DNA of 64,000 nt, from the NCBI GenBank assembly GCA_018402565.1, contig JAGYIQ010000004.1:496001-560000 (forward strand). Direction: 5' to 3'. The translations under genes and the position numbers were made by a program. Source of the DNA: Pirellulaceae bacterium. GTDB taxonomy: Bacteria; Planctomycetota; Planctomycetia; Pirellulales; Pirellulaceae. Positions within the stretch are counted from its first letter, which is position 1, and each line of letters starts with the position of its first letter. The notes beneath the pieces are model-generated. The model saw nothing but the letters and a program-made list of their open reading frames with translations, did not search any database and was not told the origin of the DNA. Below, piece after piece: positions 26,494-36,661 of this stretch.

Positions 26494-27633
26494 TTAGTTT
26501 GTCGCCAGTCTACGGTAGACGGCCACCGTTTGGTCGACGGTATTCCGCCAATGGAAACGCCCCAAGGCCGCGCGGCCAGTATCGATCCGCTGTTGACGAT
26601 GGGCGGGGTTGTCAAGAATGCGTTGCAGGGCATCGACCAGAGAGTCGACCGCATGTGGATCGAACGGCTCGAAGCCGTCCCCGACCAATTCACGAAACAC
26701 CGGGATATCGGAGGCTACGACACAGGTCCCGGCCGCCAAGGCCTCGAGCAACGGCAGGCCGAACCCCTCCCACAAGCTGGGAAAGACCAGGGCCAATGAC
26801 CGACGATACCAATCCTTCAAGTCTCCGTCAGCATGCACCGCCTGCCAACTGACGTCCTGAGCCAAGTGCAGTTCGTCCAGCTGCTGCCGCTCCTTGTCCG
26901 TCAAGGGCGGCCCCAGGACTTGCAAGCGGCAGGGCAACTCGCGTTGAGGCGACCGCTGTTTCAGGTGGAACAGGGCCTGCAGCAGCAGGTCGAAGTTCTT
27001 GTAATGATCTCGCCGCCCCACATGCAGCAAGTACGGCCGCTCCTCCGCGCGAGCGGGAGTTGACCCACTGTCAGTCGAATCGACTTGCGGCACGTAAAAC
27101 TGGTCATCGACCGCCAGCAACGTCACACTGGTTTTTTCCGGTGGAACGGCGAAACGTTCGATCAAATCCGCCTGCGTGGTCTGCGAGATGCAAAAGATAT
27201 GGTCAGCTCGCTCGACGGCCCGACGTTTTTTCTCGCTGTGGGCTCCTCGCCGGTCGGTCCGCTCGGGGAACCGCTCGTGGATCATGTCATAGACGGTCAG
27301 AACTAGCGGAACTTTACGCTGGTCGTAACGTCCGCGAGCGACCTCGTTAAAATAAGTCGGGTGAATGATGTCAGGGGCCAGTTCCGACACTTTACGTTGG
27401 CAGTAGCCGCGGTCCAACCACTTGCGGATGGGCTTGATCCCGGCGGCAACCCACTCGTGAGACTTGACGGCCAACTCCAGTTGCGGGTGGCAGGGCAGGG
27501 GATCGGGCAGATGGTTCCCCAGCAAAATGGGGACGTCGTCGGGGGGCAAGCCAGCGATCAAATGGTGAAAATATCGTATCACCCCGCCATGCCGAAAAAT
27601 CGAGTAGATTTCCCCGTCGAACAAGATCTTCAT
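26494..27633 (-). CDS. GT4-family glycosyltransferase
   Basis: 379 residues from ATG 27633 (MKILFDGEIYSIFRHGGVIRYFHHL). GT-B fold: Gly-rich N-terminal turn, YLLHVGRRDHYKNFDLLLQAL as the donor-side opening strand, and the EX7E-like segment FPSLWEGFGLPLLEALAAGTCVVASDIPVFREL. GT4 enzymes transfer sugars from nucleotide donors with retention, typically for envelope or exopolysaccharides. No other glycan genes are adjacent, so the acceptor is unknown. It is divergent from guaA. Confidence 0.88.
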   Translation of the reverse strand: MKILFDGEIYSIFRHGGVIRYFHHLIAGLPPDDVPILLGNHLPDPLPCHPQLELAVKSHEWVAAGIKPIRKWLDRGYCQRKVSELAPDIIHPTYFNEVARGRYDQRKVPLVLTVYDMIHERFPERTDRRGAHSEKKRRAVERADHIFCISQTTQADLIERFAVPPEKTSVTLLAVDDQFYVPQVDSTDSGSTPARAEERPYLLHVGRRDHYKNFDLLLQALFHLKQRSPQRELPCRLQVLGPPLTDKERQQLDELHLAQDVSWQAVHADGDLKDWYRRSLALVFPSLWEGFGLPLLEALAAGTCVVASDIPVFRELVGDGFEPFDPHAVDSLVDALQRILDNPAHRQQRIDTGRAALGRFHWRNTVDQTVAVYRRLATN

Positions 27634-27899
27634 GGGCAGCGAACCAAGCATTCCCGGGGATAAAACGGCCCGTCATCTCTCGCCCCAGACTGCCCGCAGG
27701 GCCCCAGTAGCCCGGCCAGACTCCCGAGGCCTGCCCATTCTAGCGGAGAATCGGCGTTTCAGCAGCCCGGCCCATTTGTTGAATCCCGCAACAAAGTTTA
27801 CAATTCGGAGTTTCCCCACCGGCGAGCGACCGAGCACGGAAGCCGCCGTAACACATTTGGACCAAGACGGACCAAAACGGACCAAGAAAGCGTGGATTG

Positions 27900-29483
27900 A
27901 TGGCGACGGATGGAGATAGTCCCGGCGAACTGAGCGATCTGACGCGGCAGCGGGTCTTGGTCTTGGACTTCGGTTCCCAATACGCTCAGCTGATCGCGCG
28001 ACGAGTGCGGGAACAGGCGGTTTACTGTGAGATCGTGCGGCACGATATCTCTTTGGAAGCGATCCAAAAACGCCAACCCAGTGGCCTGATCTTGTCGGGT
28101 GGCCCCGCGAGTGTCTACGAAGAGAACGCGCCCCGTTGCGTGCCCGAGTTATTCGAACTGGGTATCCCGATTCTGGGGATCTGCTACGGCATGCAGCTGG
28201 CCTGCCAAAGTCTGGGCGGGCGAGTGCAGAGTTCGAGCTCGAGGGAATACGGTCGAGCCGAGATGGAGTGCTTGACCACTGAGGGGCTGCTGGCTGGGGT
28301 CCCGACCCGCAGCCAAGTGTGGATGAGTCACGGCGACCAAGTCGATCATGTCAGCGACGACTTCTTGCCCTTGGCTCGCACCGAGAGCTGCCCGATCACG
28401 GCGGTTAAGCATCGTCGGCTGCCCGTTTATTGTCTGCAGTTCCATCCGGAGGTCACGCACTCGGAGCACGGCCAGACGATCATCAGGAACTTCGTCCGCG
28501 ACATCTGCGGCTGCGACGGTCGCTGGCGTCTGAGCGATTTTGCTCAGCAGACCATCCAATCGGTTCGGCAACGCGTGGGCGATCAGCGAGTGATCTGCGG
28601 CCTGAGCGGCGGGGTCGACTCCAGTGTGGTCGCGGCTTTGTTGGCCAAGGCCATCGGCAAACAACTGACCTGCATTCTGGTCGACAACGGCCTGTTGCGG
28701 AGGGGCGAGCGGGACGCGGTGGTCGATGCGTTTGGCGGACATTTCTTCGATACGGACCTGCATGTGGTGGACGCGCGGGACCGCTTCCTGCAGGAATTGG
28801 CGGGCGTCACCGAACCCCAAGAAAAACGGCGGCGAATTGGCAAAGCCTTCATCGATTGTTTTAAGGCGGAGGCGGAAAAGGTTTCCGGCGCCGCGTTTCT
28901 GGCGCAAGGCACCCTCTATCCCGACGTGATTGAAAGTGGTGCTGCGCCTGATGGCCCGGCCGCCACGATCAAACTGCATCACAACGTGGGCGGACTGCCC
29001 GCGGAACTGGGGTTTGAACTCATCGAACCCCTCCGCGACCTGTTTAAAGACGAGGTCCGGCAACTGGGCCTGGAATTGGGGTTACCCGAAGCCATGGTCT
29101 GGCGGCATCCATTCCCCGGTCCCGGCTTGGCGGTGCGGGTGCTGGGCGAAGTAACCGAGGACAAATTGCAAGTGCTCCGCGCGGCCGATGCCATCCTGAT
29201 CGAAGAGTTGGTCAAGGCCGATTGGTACCGCCGCACCAGTCAAACGTTTGCGGTGCTCTTGCCGGTGCAAAGCGTAGGCGTCATGGGCGACGCTCGCACC
29301 TACGAGAATGTGCTGGCGGTTCGCTCGGTCGACACCAGCGACTTCATGACAGCCGACTGGAGTCATTTGCCCTACGAACTGTTGGGCAAGATCTCGACAC
29401 GCATCATCAATCAAGTCAAAGGCGTCAACCGAGTCGTCTACGACATCAGCAGCAAACCACCCGCTACGATCGAATGGGAGTAA
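27900..29483 (+). CDS. guaA: GMP synthase (glutamine-hydrolysing)
   Basis: 527 residues from ATG 27900 (TTG 27897 also possible), the usual length. The class I amidotransferase domain has [32 protein letters not shown] (nucleophile Cys95) and [11 protein letters not shown]. The ATP-pyrophosphatase has [10 protein letters not shown], and the C-terminal dimer domain has [16 protein letters not shown] and ends KPPATIEWE. It converts XMP to GMP. ettA follows only 5 bp after the stop, suggesting one transcript. Confidence 0.97.
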   Translation: MATDGDSPGELSDLTRQRVLVLDFGSQYAQLIARRVREQAVYCEIVRHDISLEAIQKRQPSGLILSGGPASVYEENAPRCVPELFELGIPILGICYGMQLACQSLGGRVQSSSSREYGRAEMECLTTEGLLAGVPTRSQVWMSHGDQVDHVSDDFLPLARTESCPITAVKHRRLPVYCLQFHPEVTHSEHGQTIIRNFVRDICGCDGRWRLSDFAQQTIQSVRQRVGDQRVICGLSGGVDSSVVAALLAKAIGKQLTCILVDNGLLRRGERDAVVDAFGGHFFDTDLHVVDARDRFLQELAGVTEPQEKRRRIGKAFIDCFKAEAEKVSGAAFLAQGTLYPDVIESGAAPDGPAATIKLHHNVGGLPAELGFELIEPLRDLFKDEVRQLGLELGLPEAMVWRHPFPGPGLAVRVLGEVTEDKLQVLRAADAILIEELVKADWYRRTSQTFAVLLPVQSVGVMGDARTYENVLAVRSVDTSDFMTADWSHLPYELLGKISTRIINQVKGVNRVVYDISSKPPATIEWE

Positions 29484-29488
29484 GCCAC

Positions 29489-31165
29489 ATGGGCAAACAA
29501 TTTATCTTCCAAATGGAAAATCTGTCGAAGAAAATCGGCCCGCGCCAAGTGCTGGAGAACGTCTGGTTGGCGTTCTACCCGGGCGCCAAAATTGGAGTGT
29601 TGGGCCGCAATGGCTCCGGCAAGAGCACACTGCTGCGGATCATGGCCGGCCAGGACCGCGACTTCGACGGTACGGCTCGCCTGACCCCCGGTTTCACTTG
29701 TGGCTATTTGCCCCAAGAACCCCAACTGGATCCCCAATTGGATGTCTGGGGCAACTTGCAATCGGCCGTCGCACCGCGGCGAGCGATTGTCGATCGCTAC
29801 AACGAATTGGTGGCCAAATGCAGCGAGCCGTTGTCGGACGACCAGATGCAAAAGGTCTACGATGAAATGGCTCGGGTGCAGGACCAAATCGAAGCCCAAA
29901 ATCTGTGGGAGTTGGACCGCGAGATCGAAATCGCGATGGACGTCATGAACCTGCCGCCCAAAGACGCCGATGTCACCAAGCTCTCCGGCGGCGAACGGCG
30001 CCGAGTCGCCTTGTGCCAATTGCTGCTGCAACAACCCGACTTGTTGTTGTTGGACGAACCGACCAACCACTTGGACGCCAGCAGCGTGCAATGGCTGGAG
30101 AAGCACTTGCACCAATACCCCGGAACCGTGGTCGCCGTCACTCACGATCGCTACTTCCTGGACAATGTCGCCGGCTGGATTCTGGAACTGGATCGCGGCA
30201 AGGGCTATCCCTTCGAGGGCAATTACACCTCGTGGCTGGAGCAGAAGCAGGGTCGGTTGGATATCGAGAAGAAACAACAGGACGCGCGGCGGAAAACCCT
30301 GGCCCGTGAACTGGAGTGGATTCGCATGTCGCCGAAAGCTCGGCAAGCCAAGAGCAAGGCGCGTATCGGCGCCTACAACGACATGGCGGCCCAAGAGTTC
30401 AGCGATCAACCCGACGAGTTCGAAATTCAGATTCCACCCGGCCGAAAACTGGGTGATGTCGTGATCAACGCCGAGGCCATCAACAAAGCGTTCGGCGACA
30501 AGGTCCTGATGGAGAACCTGTCCTTCCGCCTGCCCTCGGGTGGCATCGTTGGCGTGATCGGCCCCAACGGTGCCGGCAAGACAACCCTGTTCCGCATGCT
30601 GACCGGCCAAGACAAACCCGACAGCGGGAAATTGATTGTCGGCGAAACCGTGGAACTGGGGTACGTCGACCAATCGCGTGACATCCTGTCACCGGACAAG
30701 ACCGTCTACGAGGAGATCTCCGGCGGACACGAACTGTTGGAGATGGGCGGCCGCACCGTCAACGCGCGTGCGTATGTCTCGAAGTTCAACTTCAAAGGCC
30801 CCGACCAAGAGAAGAAGGTCGGAATCCTGTCCGGTGGGGAGCGCAATCGCGTGCACCTAGCCAGCCTCCTGCGACGCGGTTGCAATGTGCTGCTGCTGGA
30901 CGAACCGACCAACGACTTGGACGTCGACACCCTCCGCGCTTTAGAGGAGGCGATTATCAACTTCGTCGGCTGCGTGGTCGTGACCAGCCACGATCGCTGG
31001 TTCTTGGATCGTATCGCCACCCACATCCTGGCCTTCGAGGGCAACGGTTACGCGCACTGGTGCGAGGGCAATTTCGCGACCTACGAGGCACAACGCCGCG
31101 AACGATTGGGCATCTCCGACGATCAGCCACAGCGTTTCCGCTACAAGAAGTTGGTGCAGAGCTAA
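29489..31165 (+). CDS. ettA: ABC-F translation factor EttA
   Basis: 558 residues from ATG 29489. Two ABC domains: GRNGSGKSTLL, LSGGERRRVALCQLL, LLLLDEPTNHLDA; then GPNGAGKTTLF, LSGGERNRVHLASLL, LLLDEPTNDLD. The linker has RELEWIRMSPKARQAKSKARI, and the middle has the EttA-type arm between Walker A and the signature of domain 1. No membrane segments. ABC-F EttA binds the ribosomal E site and gates the first elongation step by ATP level. Ends FRYKKLVQS. It follows guaA at 5 bp. Confidence 0.93.
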   Translation: MGKQFIFQMENLSKKIGPRQVLENVWLAFYPGAKIGVLGRNGSGKSTLLRIMAGQDRDFDGTARLTPGFTCGYLPQEPQLDPQLDVWGNLQSAVAPRRAIVDRYNELVAKCSEPLSDDQMQKVYDEMARVQDQIEAQNLWELDREIEIAMDVMNLPPKDADVTKLSGGERRRVALCQLLLQQPDLLLLDEPTNHLDASSVQWLEKHLHQYPGTVVAVTHDRYFLDNVAGWILELDRGKGYPFEGNYTSWLEQKQGRLDIEKKQQDARRKTLARELEWIRMSPKARQAKSKARIGAYNDMAAQEFSDQPDEFEIQIPPGRKLGDVVINAEAINKAFGDKVLMENLSFRLPSGGIVGVIGPNGAGKTTLFRMLTGQDKPDSGKLIVGETVELGYVDQSRDILSPDKTVYEEISGGHELLEMGGRTVNARAYVSKFNFKGPDQEKKVGILSGGERNRVHLASLLRRGCNVLLLDEPTNDLDVDTLRALEEAIINFVGCVVVTSHDRWFLDRIATHILAFEGNGYAHWCEGNFATYEAQRRERLGISDDQPQRFRYKKLVQS

Positions 31166-31325
31166 GCGTTCAGGTCAAACGATTCGGACGCCCGCTTTCT
31201 CAACGCAACCGTTCACGGTTGATGGTCCCAGTTCGGGCCAGTGGCCAGTTCGGGCCAGGAAACAGTCGGTGGGGAACTCCCGATTGCCGGGCGTTCCCAC
31301 TCCGAATCTTGGCGTTGACGACGTA

Positions 31326-31652
31326 CTAGCGTTTGGCGGTAGTCTTCTTTTTTGCTTTGGCGGCCGGAGCTTTAGCGGCCGGGGCCTTGGCGGCTGTTTT
31401 CGTAGCAACGGACTTGGCATTGGCAACCTTCGCGGCAGCCAGTTTATTTCCAGGAGCCTTGGTCGCGGTCGCCTTGGGCGCGGCTGTTTTTGTGGTTGGG
31501 GTGGCGGATGCTTTGGCACCGGTCACCTTAGCGGTTTTGGCGGCTTCGCGGCCCGACTTCGCAGCCGACTTGGTCTTGGGTTTTTCTTCACCGAACGCCG
31601 AAGCCCAATTTTGGCTGTACTTGTCGGTCGCACCACTTCGCAAAATAGTCAC
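31326..31652 (-). CDS. Small Lys/Ala-rich histone H1-like protein
   Basis: 108 residues from GTG 31652, chosen because GGAG lies eight bases upstream. The N-terminus TILRSGATDKYSQNWASAFG is compact and looks conserved. The rest is Lys/Ala/Thr-rich (KTAAKAPAAKAPAAKAKKK), like bacterial histone H1-type DNA-binding tails. It is probably a nucleoid-associated protein, from composition only. A longer frame starting 12 codons upstream is less likely. Confidence 0.7.
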   Translation of the reverse strand: MTILRSGATDKYSQNWASAFGEEKPKTKSAAKSGREAAKTAKVTGAKASATPTTKTAAPKATATKAPGNKLAAAKVANAKSVATKTAAKAPAAKAPAAKAKKKTTAKR

Positions 31653-31865
31653 TGCATGAACTCCAGAAAACAATGAACCGACGGCCATCTAAGCTGTTGA
31701 TCTCAAACCTACTCGAGACCAATCCGCCGTCGCGAATGTGCCACTACCCCGCTCCCTCCCTTGCGCGATGACTTACCGCCATCTGGCACCTGGATCCATT
31801 GTGACAATGTTGACGGGTACTTGGCAACAGCACTTGAAAAAAAATGCAGGGCGGCACCGATTCCG

Positions 31866-32630
31866 TCAAGCCTCGGTCGCCGCCAAGATCAGGGACTTCA
31901 TATCGGCGACGGCTTGCCGCAACCCAGAGAAAATGGCTCGTGAGATGATACTGTGCCCGATATTCAACTCCTCCATACCGGGAATCGCGGCGATGGGTTG
32001 GACGTTGCGGTAGTTCAATCCATGGCCCGCATTGAGTCTGAGTCCCAGTTCTCGGACCTTTTGTGACGCCAATCGCACCACCTGCAATTCCGTCGCAGCC
32101 GCCTGACCCTGGCGAGCACCCAATCCGACCTTGTCGTCCAACCAGGCATTGGCGTAGGTCCCTGTATGCAATTCGACCGCCTGCGCGCCGACATCACAAG
32201 ACGCCTGCACCTGCTCCAGACTGGGGTCGATAAACAAGCTGACTTCAATCCCGTGATCGTTGAGTTGTCGCACTGCGGCGGCGACCCGTTGCTGCTGCCG
32301 AACGATATCCAAGCCGCCCTCGGTCGTGACTTCTTCGCGTTTCTCTGGCACCAGGCAAACCTGTTCCGGACGCACTTGGCAGGCAATCTCCAGCATTTCG
32401 GTTTGCAGGGAGCACTCCAGATTCAGTCGCACCGTGACGGTTTGCTTCAACAAGTGCAAGTCGCGATCCTGGATATGCCTCCGGTCCTCACGCAAATGCA
32501 CCGTGATCTGATCCGCGCCTCCCAGTTCCGCCTCGACAGCGGCCCAAACCGGATCCGGCTCAATCGTCCGCCGCGCCTGACGGACCGTCGCGACGTGATC
32601 GATATTGACACCCAATTGTCTCATACTCAT
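31866..32630 (-). CDS. pdxJ: Pyridoxine 5'-phosphate synthase
   Basis: 254 residues, standard length. Signature motifs: [100 protein letters not shown] and [14 protein letters not shown]. PdxJ condenses 1-deoxyxylulose-5-phosphate with aminoacetone phosphate to make PNP, the PLP precursor. It stands alone on the minus strand. Confidence 0.96.
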   Translation of the reverse strand: MSMRQLGVNIDHVATVRQARRTIEPDPVWAAVEAELGGADQITVHLREDRRHIQDRDLHLLKQTVTVRLNLECSLQTEMLEIACQVRPEQVCLVPEKREEVTTEGGLDIVRQQQRVAAAVRQLNDHGIEVSLFIDPSLEQVQASCDVGAQAVELHTGTYANAWLDDKVGLGARQGQAAATELQVVRLASQKVRELGLRLNAGHGLNYRNVQPIAAIPGMEELNIGHSIISRAIFSGLRQAVADMKSLILAATEA

Positions 32631-32761
32631 GGCCTTGGACTCGCTACCTCAAAACTCACTGCCTGAAACGGACTGCCTGAAACGGACTGCCTGACGTCGC
32701 TTTGCGGACGTCATCTGCGGCACGTTGCTTCCCGATCTCGGTCGATGGGTTCGCTTTCTGT

Positions 32762-32920
32762 AACCGTTCACGCCTCGTAGGGTGTCATGCAGCAAGTCGG
32801 GCTAACCAGACGATTGTTTGCGAGTGAAAGCAAGTGGACAACGCTACCGGTTTGCCCCGAGAACCATCCGACTTGCGGAATGCACCAGCCCCAAGGATTA
32901 CCTCCCACTCGTGAACGGTT
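32762..32920. repeat. 159-bp inverted-repeat element, family C (copy 2)
   Basis: Reverse-complement counterpart of 10731-10889, same length, about eight differences by eye. Ends AACCGTTCACG/CGTGAACGGTT. A threefold 15-bp repeat (ACTGCCTGAAACGG) lies just before it near 32655-32695. Confidence 0.88.
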
Positions 32921-32940
32921 CCCGCGATTATAACCCGCGG

Positions 32941-33756
32941 TCATAGCCATTGAATAGGATCGGTTTCGGCTTGGCTACAATGAACCTGCAATGGACCGAT
33001 CTGCTGCTGGATTCGCTCCGCCAGGCTCTCCATCGCGAATCGCTCGCTGGGATAGTGCCCTGTGAGCACCATGCCCACACCGGCCGCTTGCGCCTCCAGG
33101 CAGGTGTGAAACGTGGCCTCGCCGGTGACCAATAGATCACACCTGAGCCGTTGCGCGTCGCGAATGAACTCACCCGCACTGCCGCAGCCACAGGCCACAC
33201 TACGGATTTCGTCGCTGCCCCCGGGGACAAACTTCAGATGCTTCACTTGCAAAAGTTGTTTCAAATGGGCCGCCAATTCATAAATGGATTGCGGCAGGCG
33301 GCAGCGTCCCCATCTCCCTCGCCCCAGCGTAGCGAGAGCGTCTTGCCCCGGCGGCGTCGGGCTAGCCTCCAAGGGCTGGATGTCGTCCAGCCCCAGTTTC
33401 TCGGCCAGTTGTTGATTGATCCCGGCGGCGGCCGAATCGTAGCGAGTATGCAGACTGAACACGGCAATATGATGCGTCGCCAAACGCCACAACAGTTTGC
33501 CCGGATAACTATCGGTGGTGATTTGTGACAGGGGTCGAAACGGCAGCGGATGGTGGGCGACGACCAGGTCAATTTGCCGAGCGATCGCCTCGTCAACGAC
33601 TGCGGGCGTGACCGTCAAGCAAGTCATCAACCGCTGGACACCTGCGTGACGATCCCCCAGCAATAGGCCGGTGTTGTCCCAGGACTCCGCCAACTCCCCG
33701 GGCGCCCAGCGACTGAGCAGTTCATCAATTTGAGCGATCGTTACCATCGTTGTCAC
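32941..33756 (-). CDS. NIF3/YbgI-family metal-binding protein
   Basis: 271 residues. NIF3 motifs: AESWDNTGLLLGD, DLVVAHHPLPFRPL, VFSLHTRYDSAAAGINQQLA, CGCGSAGEFI, DLLVTGEATFH and VLTGHYPSERFAMESLA. These supply the di-metal site. The fifth motif is HTRYD rather than the common HTNLD. Members are annotated GTP cyclohydrolase 1 type 2 homologues, but the real role is unsettled. Its GTG start overlaps the TAG of the upstream 902-residue gene by one base, so they are translationally coupled. Confidence 0.88.
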   Translation of the reverse strand: MTTMVTIAQIDELLSRWAPGELAESWDNTGLLLGDRHAGVQRLMTCLTVTPAVVDEAIARQIDLVVAHHPLPFRPLSQITTDSYPGKLLWRLATHHIAVFSLHTRYDSAAAGINQQLAEKLGLDDIQPLEASPTPPGQDALATLGRGRWGRCRLPQSIYELAAHLKQLLQVKHLKFVPGGSDEIRSVACGCGSAGEFIRDAQRLRCDLLVTGEATFHTCLEAQAAGVGMVLTGHYPSERFAMESLAERIQQQIGPLQVHCSQAETDPIQWL

Positions 33757-36464
33757 TACTCGACCTTGATCTGATAGTTCATACTGCGGTAGTCGTTGGA
33801 GGCCCGCATCTTGAGAGTCCTGCCAACCAACTCGTCGATATTGTACAACGCGATCGACTCGCTCTGCTGGCCCGGTGGTATCTCATAGAACATCACGTTG
33901 GTCACCTTCCGATTGGGCACGTACAGGCTCAGGGTGTAAGTCACGGGTCCGGGACTGCGGTTGATGAGCGTCACGACGATGATGAAGCGGTTTTTGTCCA
34001 ACCGTTGCCGGAAGGTAAACTCGACATCCTCCGCACCGACGTACAAGGGTTGCCAAGCACTGAACTCCGGCAACTCCTCGGCCGCTAACTTGAAGTCCAC
34101 TTGCAGCATGTGCTGCTTGGTCAACGCCCCGGAACGAATTTGCACCGGCGCATCAAGCGATCCCTGCTCTTGACGACCGATTTGAAATGCGGAGCGAATG
34201 TCGCGGGCCAATAATTCGGGGTTTGACAACAAGACGCTGCCTGTCAGACCGTGAGGGTAGAAATTTTTGAAGGTCAATTTCACATTTTGTGGTCGAGTCG
34301 AAATGCTATCCAGAGCGGTACGATCGAAGCGGAGCGAGAGACGAATCAGGGCGACGGTCAAGTCCAGACCACGGATCAGCTTGGGCCACTTATCGGCCGT
34401 GAATGATTGGACACCGCCGACCAGATCAAGCGGCGAACGTCGCCCCCACATATCCAGCATCACGGCATTTTTCCCCAAGTACAGCGTCTCGGCGACCGAC
34501 TGCTGATTCCATGTCAAGACAAACGCTTCGCCACCCTTGGAAAACCAATGATTGGTGCTATTGTTGGGAAACTGAATTGACCCTAAATACTCGGCCCCAC
34601 TGAGATGCACGGCCAAAGTCCGCCATGGCAACAGCATTTCGCTCGGATTACGTCCGCCGCGAAACAATCCGGAGTCGGCCGCAAAAGGCTCAGGCACAAA
34701 CGTCCGCGACACGCCCAACTTTTTGGTCTCGATCATCTGCAGGCACAGCTCTTGTACACGCGTCTCCAAATCGTAGTCATTGGACGACAACGGTTGACAA
34801 GCCACAAACGACTCCATGCTTGTTTGCTCTCTCCAGCGATTGACGTGGTGCGAAAACTCACCCATCGTCAAAGGTGGCCGACTGCCCACCGACTGAAAGT
34901 CCCAATGCTCTTTTTCGGAAGGCGCCAACTGCTGCAGCCAACTCCAAGGCAAACCGACCTTGGTCTGCTCACCGAACTTGAGAAAATGCTCCTTCACCTT
35001 CTGCATGCGATCGATCGTCCGTAGGTTCTCAGCAATACCAGTATCTTGATCGCTGCCGATTTGCCAACGATCGATCCGCAAACTGAGCTCGACCAACAAG
35101 GGCTGGACGGCTTCCAAGAAGACACCGATATCCGTCGTCAGCGCCGAGATACCCTGCTCGTGCTGCCAATACTTCTTGTAAACCGCCGGTGGAGGTTCAT
35201 CCAAAACGCCCACAACGTCGATTTCCAAACGAGCCAGACGTTGCAACAAATTGCCCAAATTCATGGCTTGCTGCGTCTGGTCCTGATCCAACCAAACGGG
35301 CAGCTTCAACCACGTCACTCCCAGTTGCTGCAAAGTTGTCCCCAAAGCGTAGGGATCCAACTCAATCACCGACAAGGGCAAAGACATGCCAAACAGTCGC
35401 TCGCGACTCTGCGTTTCCTGTTCAACGACCACAAAAGTCATTTCCCGTACCAACGGATTGACATCACGATCCAACAGGGTGATCACCAGTCGATAAAAGC
35501 CCTCGTGCACTTGAGCCGCCTCTTCCGTCTCGCCCTGGAGCAACTTCCACTGGAACTGCTGAACTGTATAGCCTTGCGTCGAGCCGGCACGCATGACCTT
35601 GACCTCCGACACAAAGCGTTCATCCTGCAACGGCAGACGCTCGGTGCGCAAAGGGCGGCCACGCTCGTCGAACAGCTCAAATTGCAGCTGCGAGTCCGCT
35701 CGCCGCATCCCAGAGACTTGGCCCTTCAAAATGGCCTGTTGGGCATCGAGAAAAACATGCAGCGGATTGTCGAACTCCAAACTCAATCGGGGTAGTTCTT
35801 GCAACGACACATCGTCAAAAAAAGCTTGACCAAACAGACTGGTCGCCTCGGTGGGATGCACATGCAAACCGATCACCACCGATGCGATCTCCGGCTGCTC
35901 GGCCGTCACCAGGGGAGACTCCACAATGACCCAGTCGTCCGTCTGGCGGAGAATCGCCACGTCATAACTTGCCAGCTTCTTCTCGTCTGCCGTAAAGAAG
36001 TTTAACGACGCCCAACCCTCCCGGCCATGCGCTTCACGACTGGGCAGGTACATGCGAAAACGCAAGCGGTAGCTGCACTGCTGACTGACCTTGATGGCAG
36101 GCGAATAGACGGCTGCCTGCCCGCCATCCAGCGACAAGGCCAGGACTCGGTTCTCCGCGTTTAACGGGTCCGCCTGGATCTCCAAGCGATTGTAGCGAGG
36201 AAACCCGGTGCCCGTTTGTCGTCGCCAGCCGTCCGGCCATTGATCGTAGTTGATATCGACTTCGGCTTCAAAATCGCAGGCGTAGATGTACTCTTCAGCC
36301 ACCGTCGCGGAGGCTTGCTGCCCCAACGCCGCGGACCACTCGCTGCCCAAGATTGAGCCGATCACCAGACCCAAGACGAGGGGCCAAGACCAACGCAGCC
36401 AACCGCCTACAACCAGACGGTAGGTCCAGAGAGCTCCCCAGGGCTTGGCCTTGCCACAGTGCAT
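33756..36464 (-). CDS. Large exported protein with jelly-roll-like and TIM-barrel-like parts, function unknown
   Basis: 902 residues. It has an N-terminal hydrophobic signal (about 25-47, WPLVLGLVIGSILGSEWSAALGQ). Residues about 60-215 are beta-rich and resemble a carbohydrate-binding jelly roll (YRLRFRMYLPSREAHGREGWASLNFF, FFDDVSLQELPRLSL). The middle (350-620) has helix/strand alternation with WLKLPVWLDQDQ and RWQIGSDQDTGI, suggesting a barrel like glycoside hydrolases, but I see no sure catalytic pair. The C-terminal third is beta-rich. Coupled to the NIF3 gene by a one-base overlap. No family can be named. Confidence 0.72.
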   Translation of the reverse strand: MHCGKAKPWGALWTYRLVVGGWLRWSWPLVLGLVIGSILGSEWSAALGQQASATVAEEYIYACDFEAEVDINYDQWPDGWRRQTGTGFPRYNRLEIQADPLNAENRVLALSLDGGQAAVYSPAIKVSQQCSYRLRFRMYLPSREAHGREGWASLNFFTADEKKLASYDVAILRQTDDWVIVESPLVTAEQPEIASVVIGLHVHPTEATSLFGQAFFDDVSLQELPRLSLEFDNPLHVFLDAQQAILKGQVSGMRRADSQLQFELFDERGRPLRTERLPLQDERFVSEVKVMRAGSTQGYTVQQFQWKLLQGETEEAAQVHEGFYRLVITLLDRDVNPLVREMTFVVVEQETQSRERLFGMSLPLSVIELDPYALGTTLQQLGVTWLKLPVWLDQDQTQQAMNLGNLLQRLARLEIDVVGVLDEPPPAVYKKYWQHEQGISALTTDIGVFLEAVQPLLVELSLRIDRWQIGSDQDTGIAENLRTIDRMQKVKEHFLKFGEQTKVGLPWSWLQQLAPSEKEHWDFQSVGSRPPLTMGEFSHHVNRWREQTSMESFVACQPLSSNDYDLETRVQELCLQMIETKKLGVSRTFVPEPFAADSGLFRGGRNPSEMLLPWRTLAVHLSGAEYLGSIQFPNNSTNHWFSKGGEAFVLTWNQQSVAETLYLGKNAVMLDMWGRRSPLDLVGGVQSFTADKWPKLIRGLDLTVALIRLSLRFDRTALDSISTRPQNVKLTFKNFYPHGLTGSVLLSNPELLARDIRSAFQIGRQEQGSLDAPVQIRSGALTKQHMLQVDFKLAAEELPEFSAWQPLYVGAEDVEFTFRQRLDKNRFIIVVTLINRSPGPVTYTLSLYVPNRKVTNVMFYEIPPGQQSESIALYNIDELVGRTLKMRASNDYRSMNYQIKVE

Positions 36465-36661
36465 CGTTGCTCAGTATCCTAAACGGAAATGGCGACTTTG
36501 ATCCGTCGCGGGGAAACAGGGCAGGGCGGACTAGCGTTCCAGCGTCTGGTCCGTCATGCTGGGACCATCGGCACGCCGGTCGGGTCACCTGGGCTCGAAT
36601 CCCCGCCGACGAAACAATCGGTATACCCCAACGCCCGCGGGTGTCGTCAGGAGGCTCGAAT

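Noticed and set aside
29438..30673. 411-codon frame on the minus strand
   Set aside because: Antisense shadow of ettA.
31269..31301. Hairpin GTGGGGAAC/GTTCCCAC as a terminator of ettA
   Set aside because: No T-run follows on either side, so I cannot call it a terminator.
36540..36630. Possible tRNA, from a GGGCTCGAATCCCC segment
   Set aside because: The T-arm-like piece has no matching acceptor stem, D-arm or anticodon arm around it.
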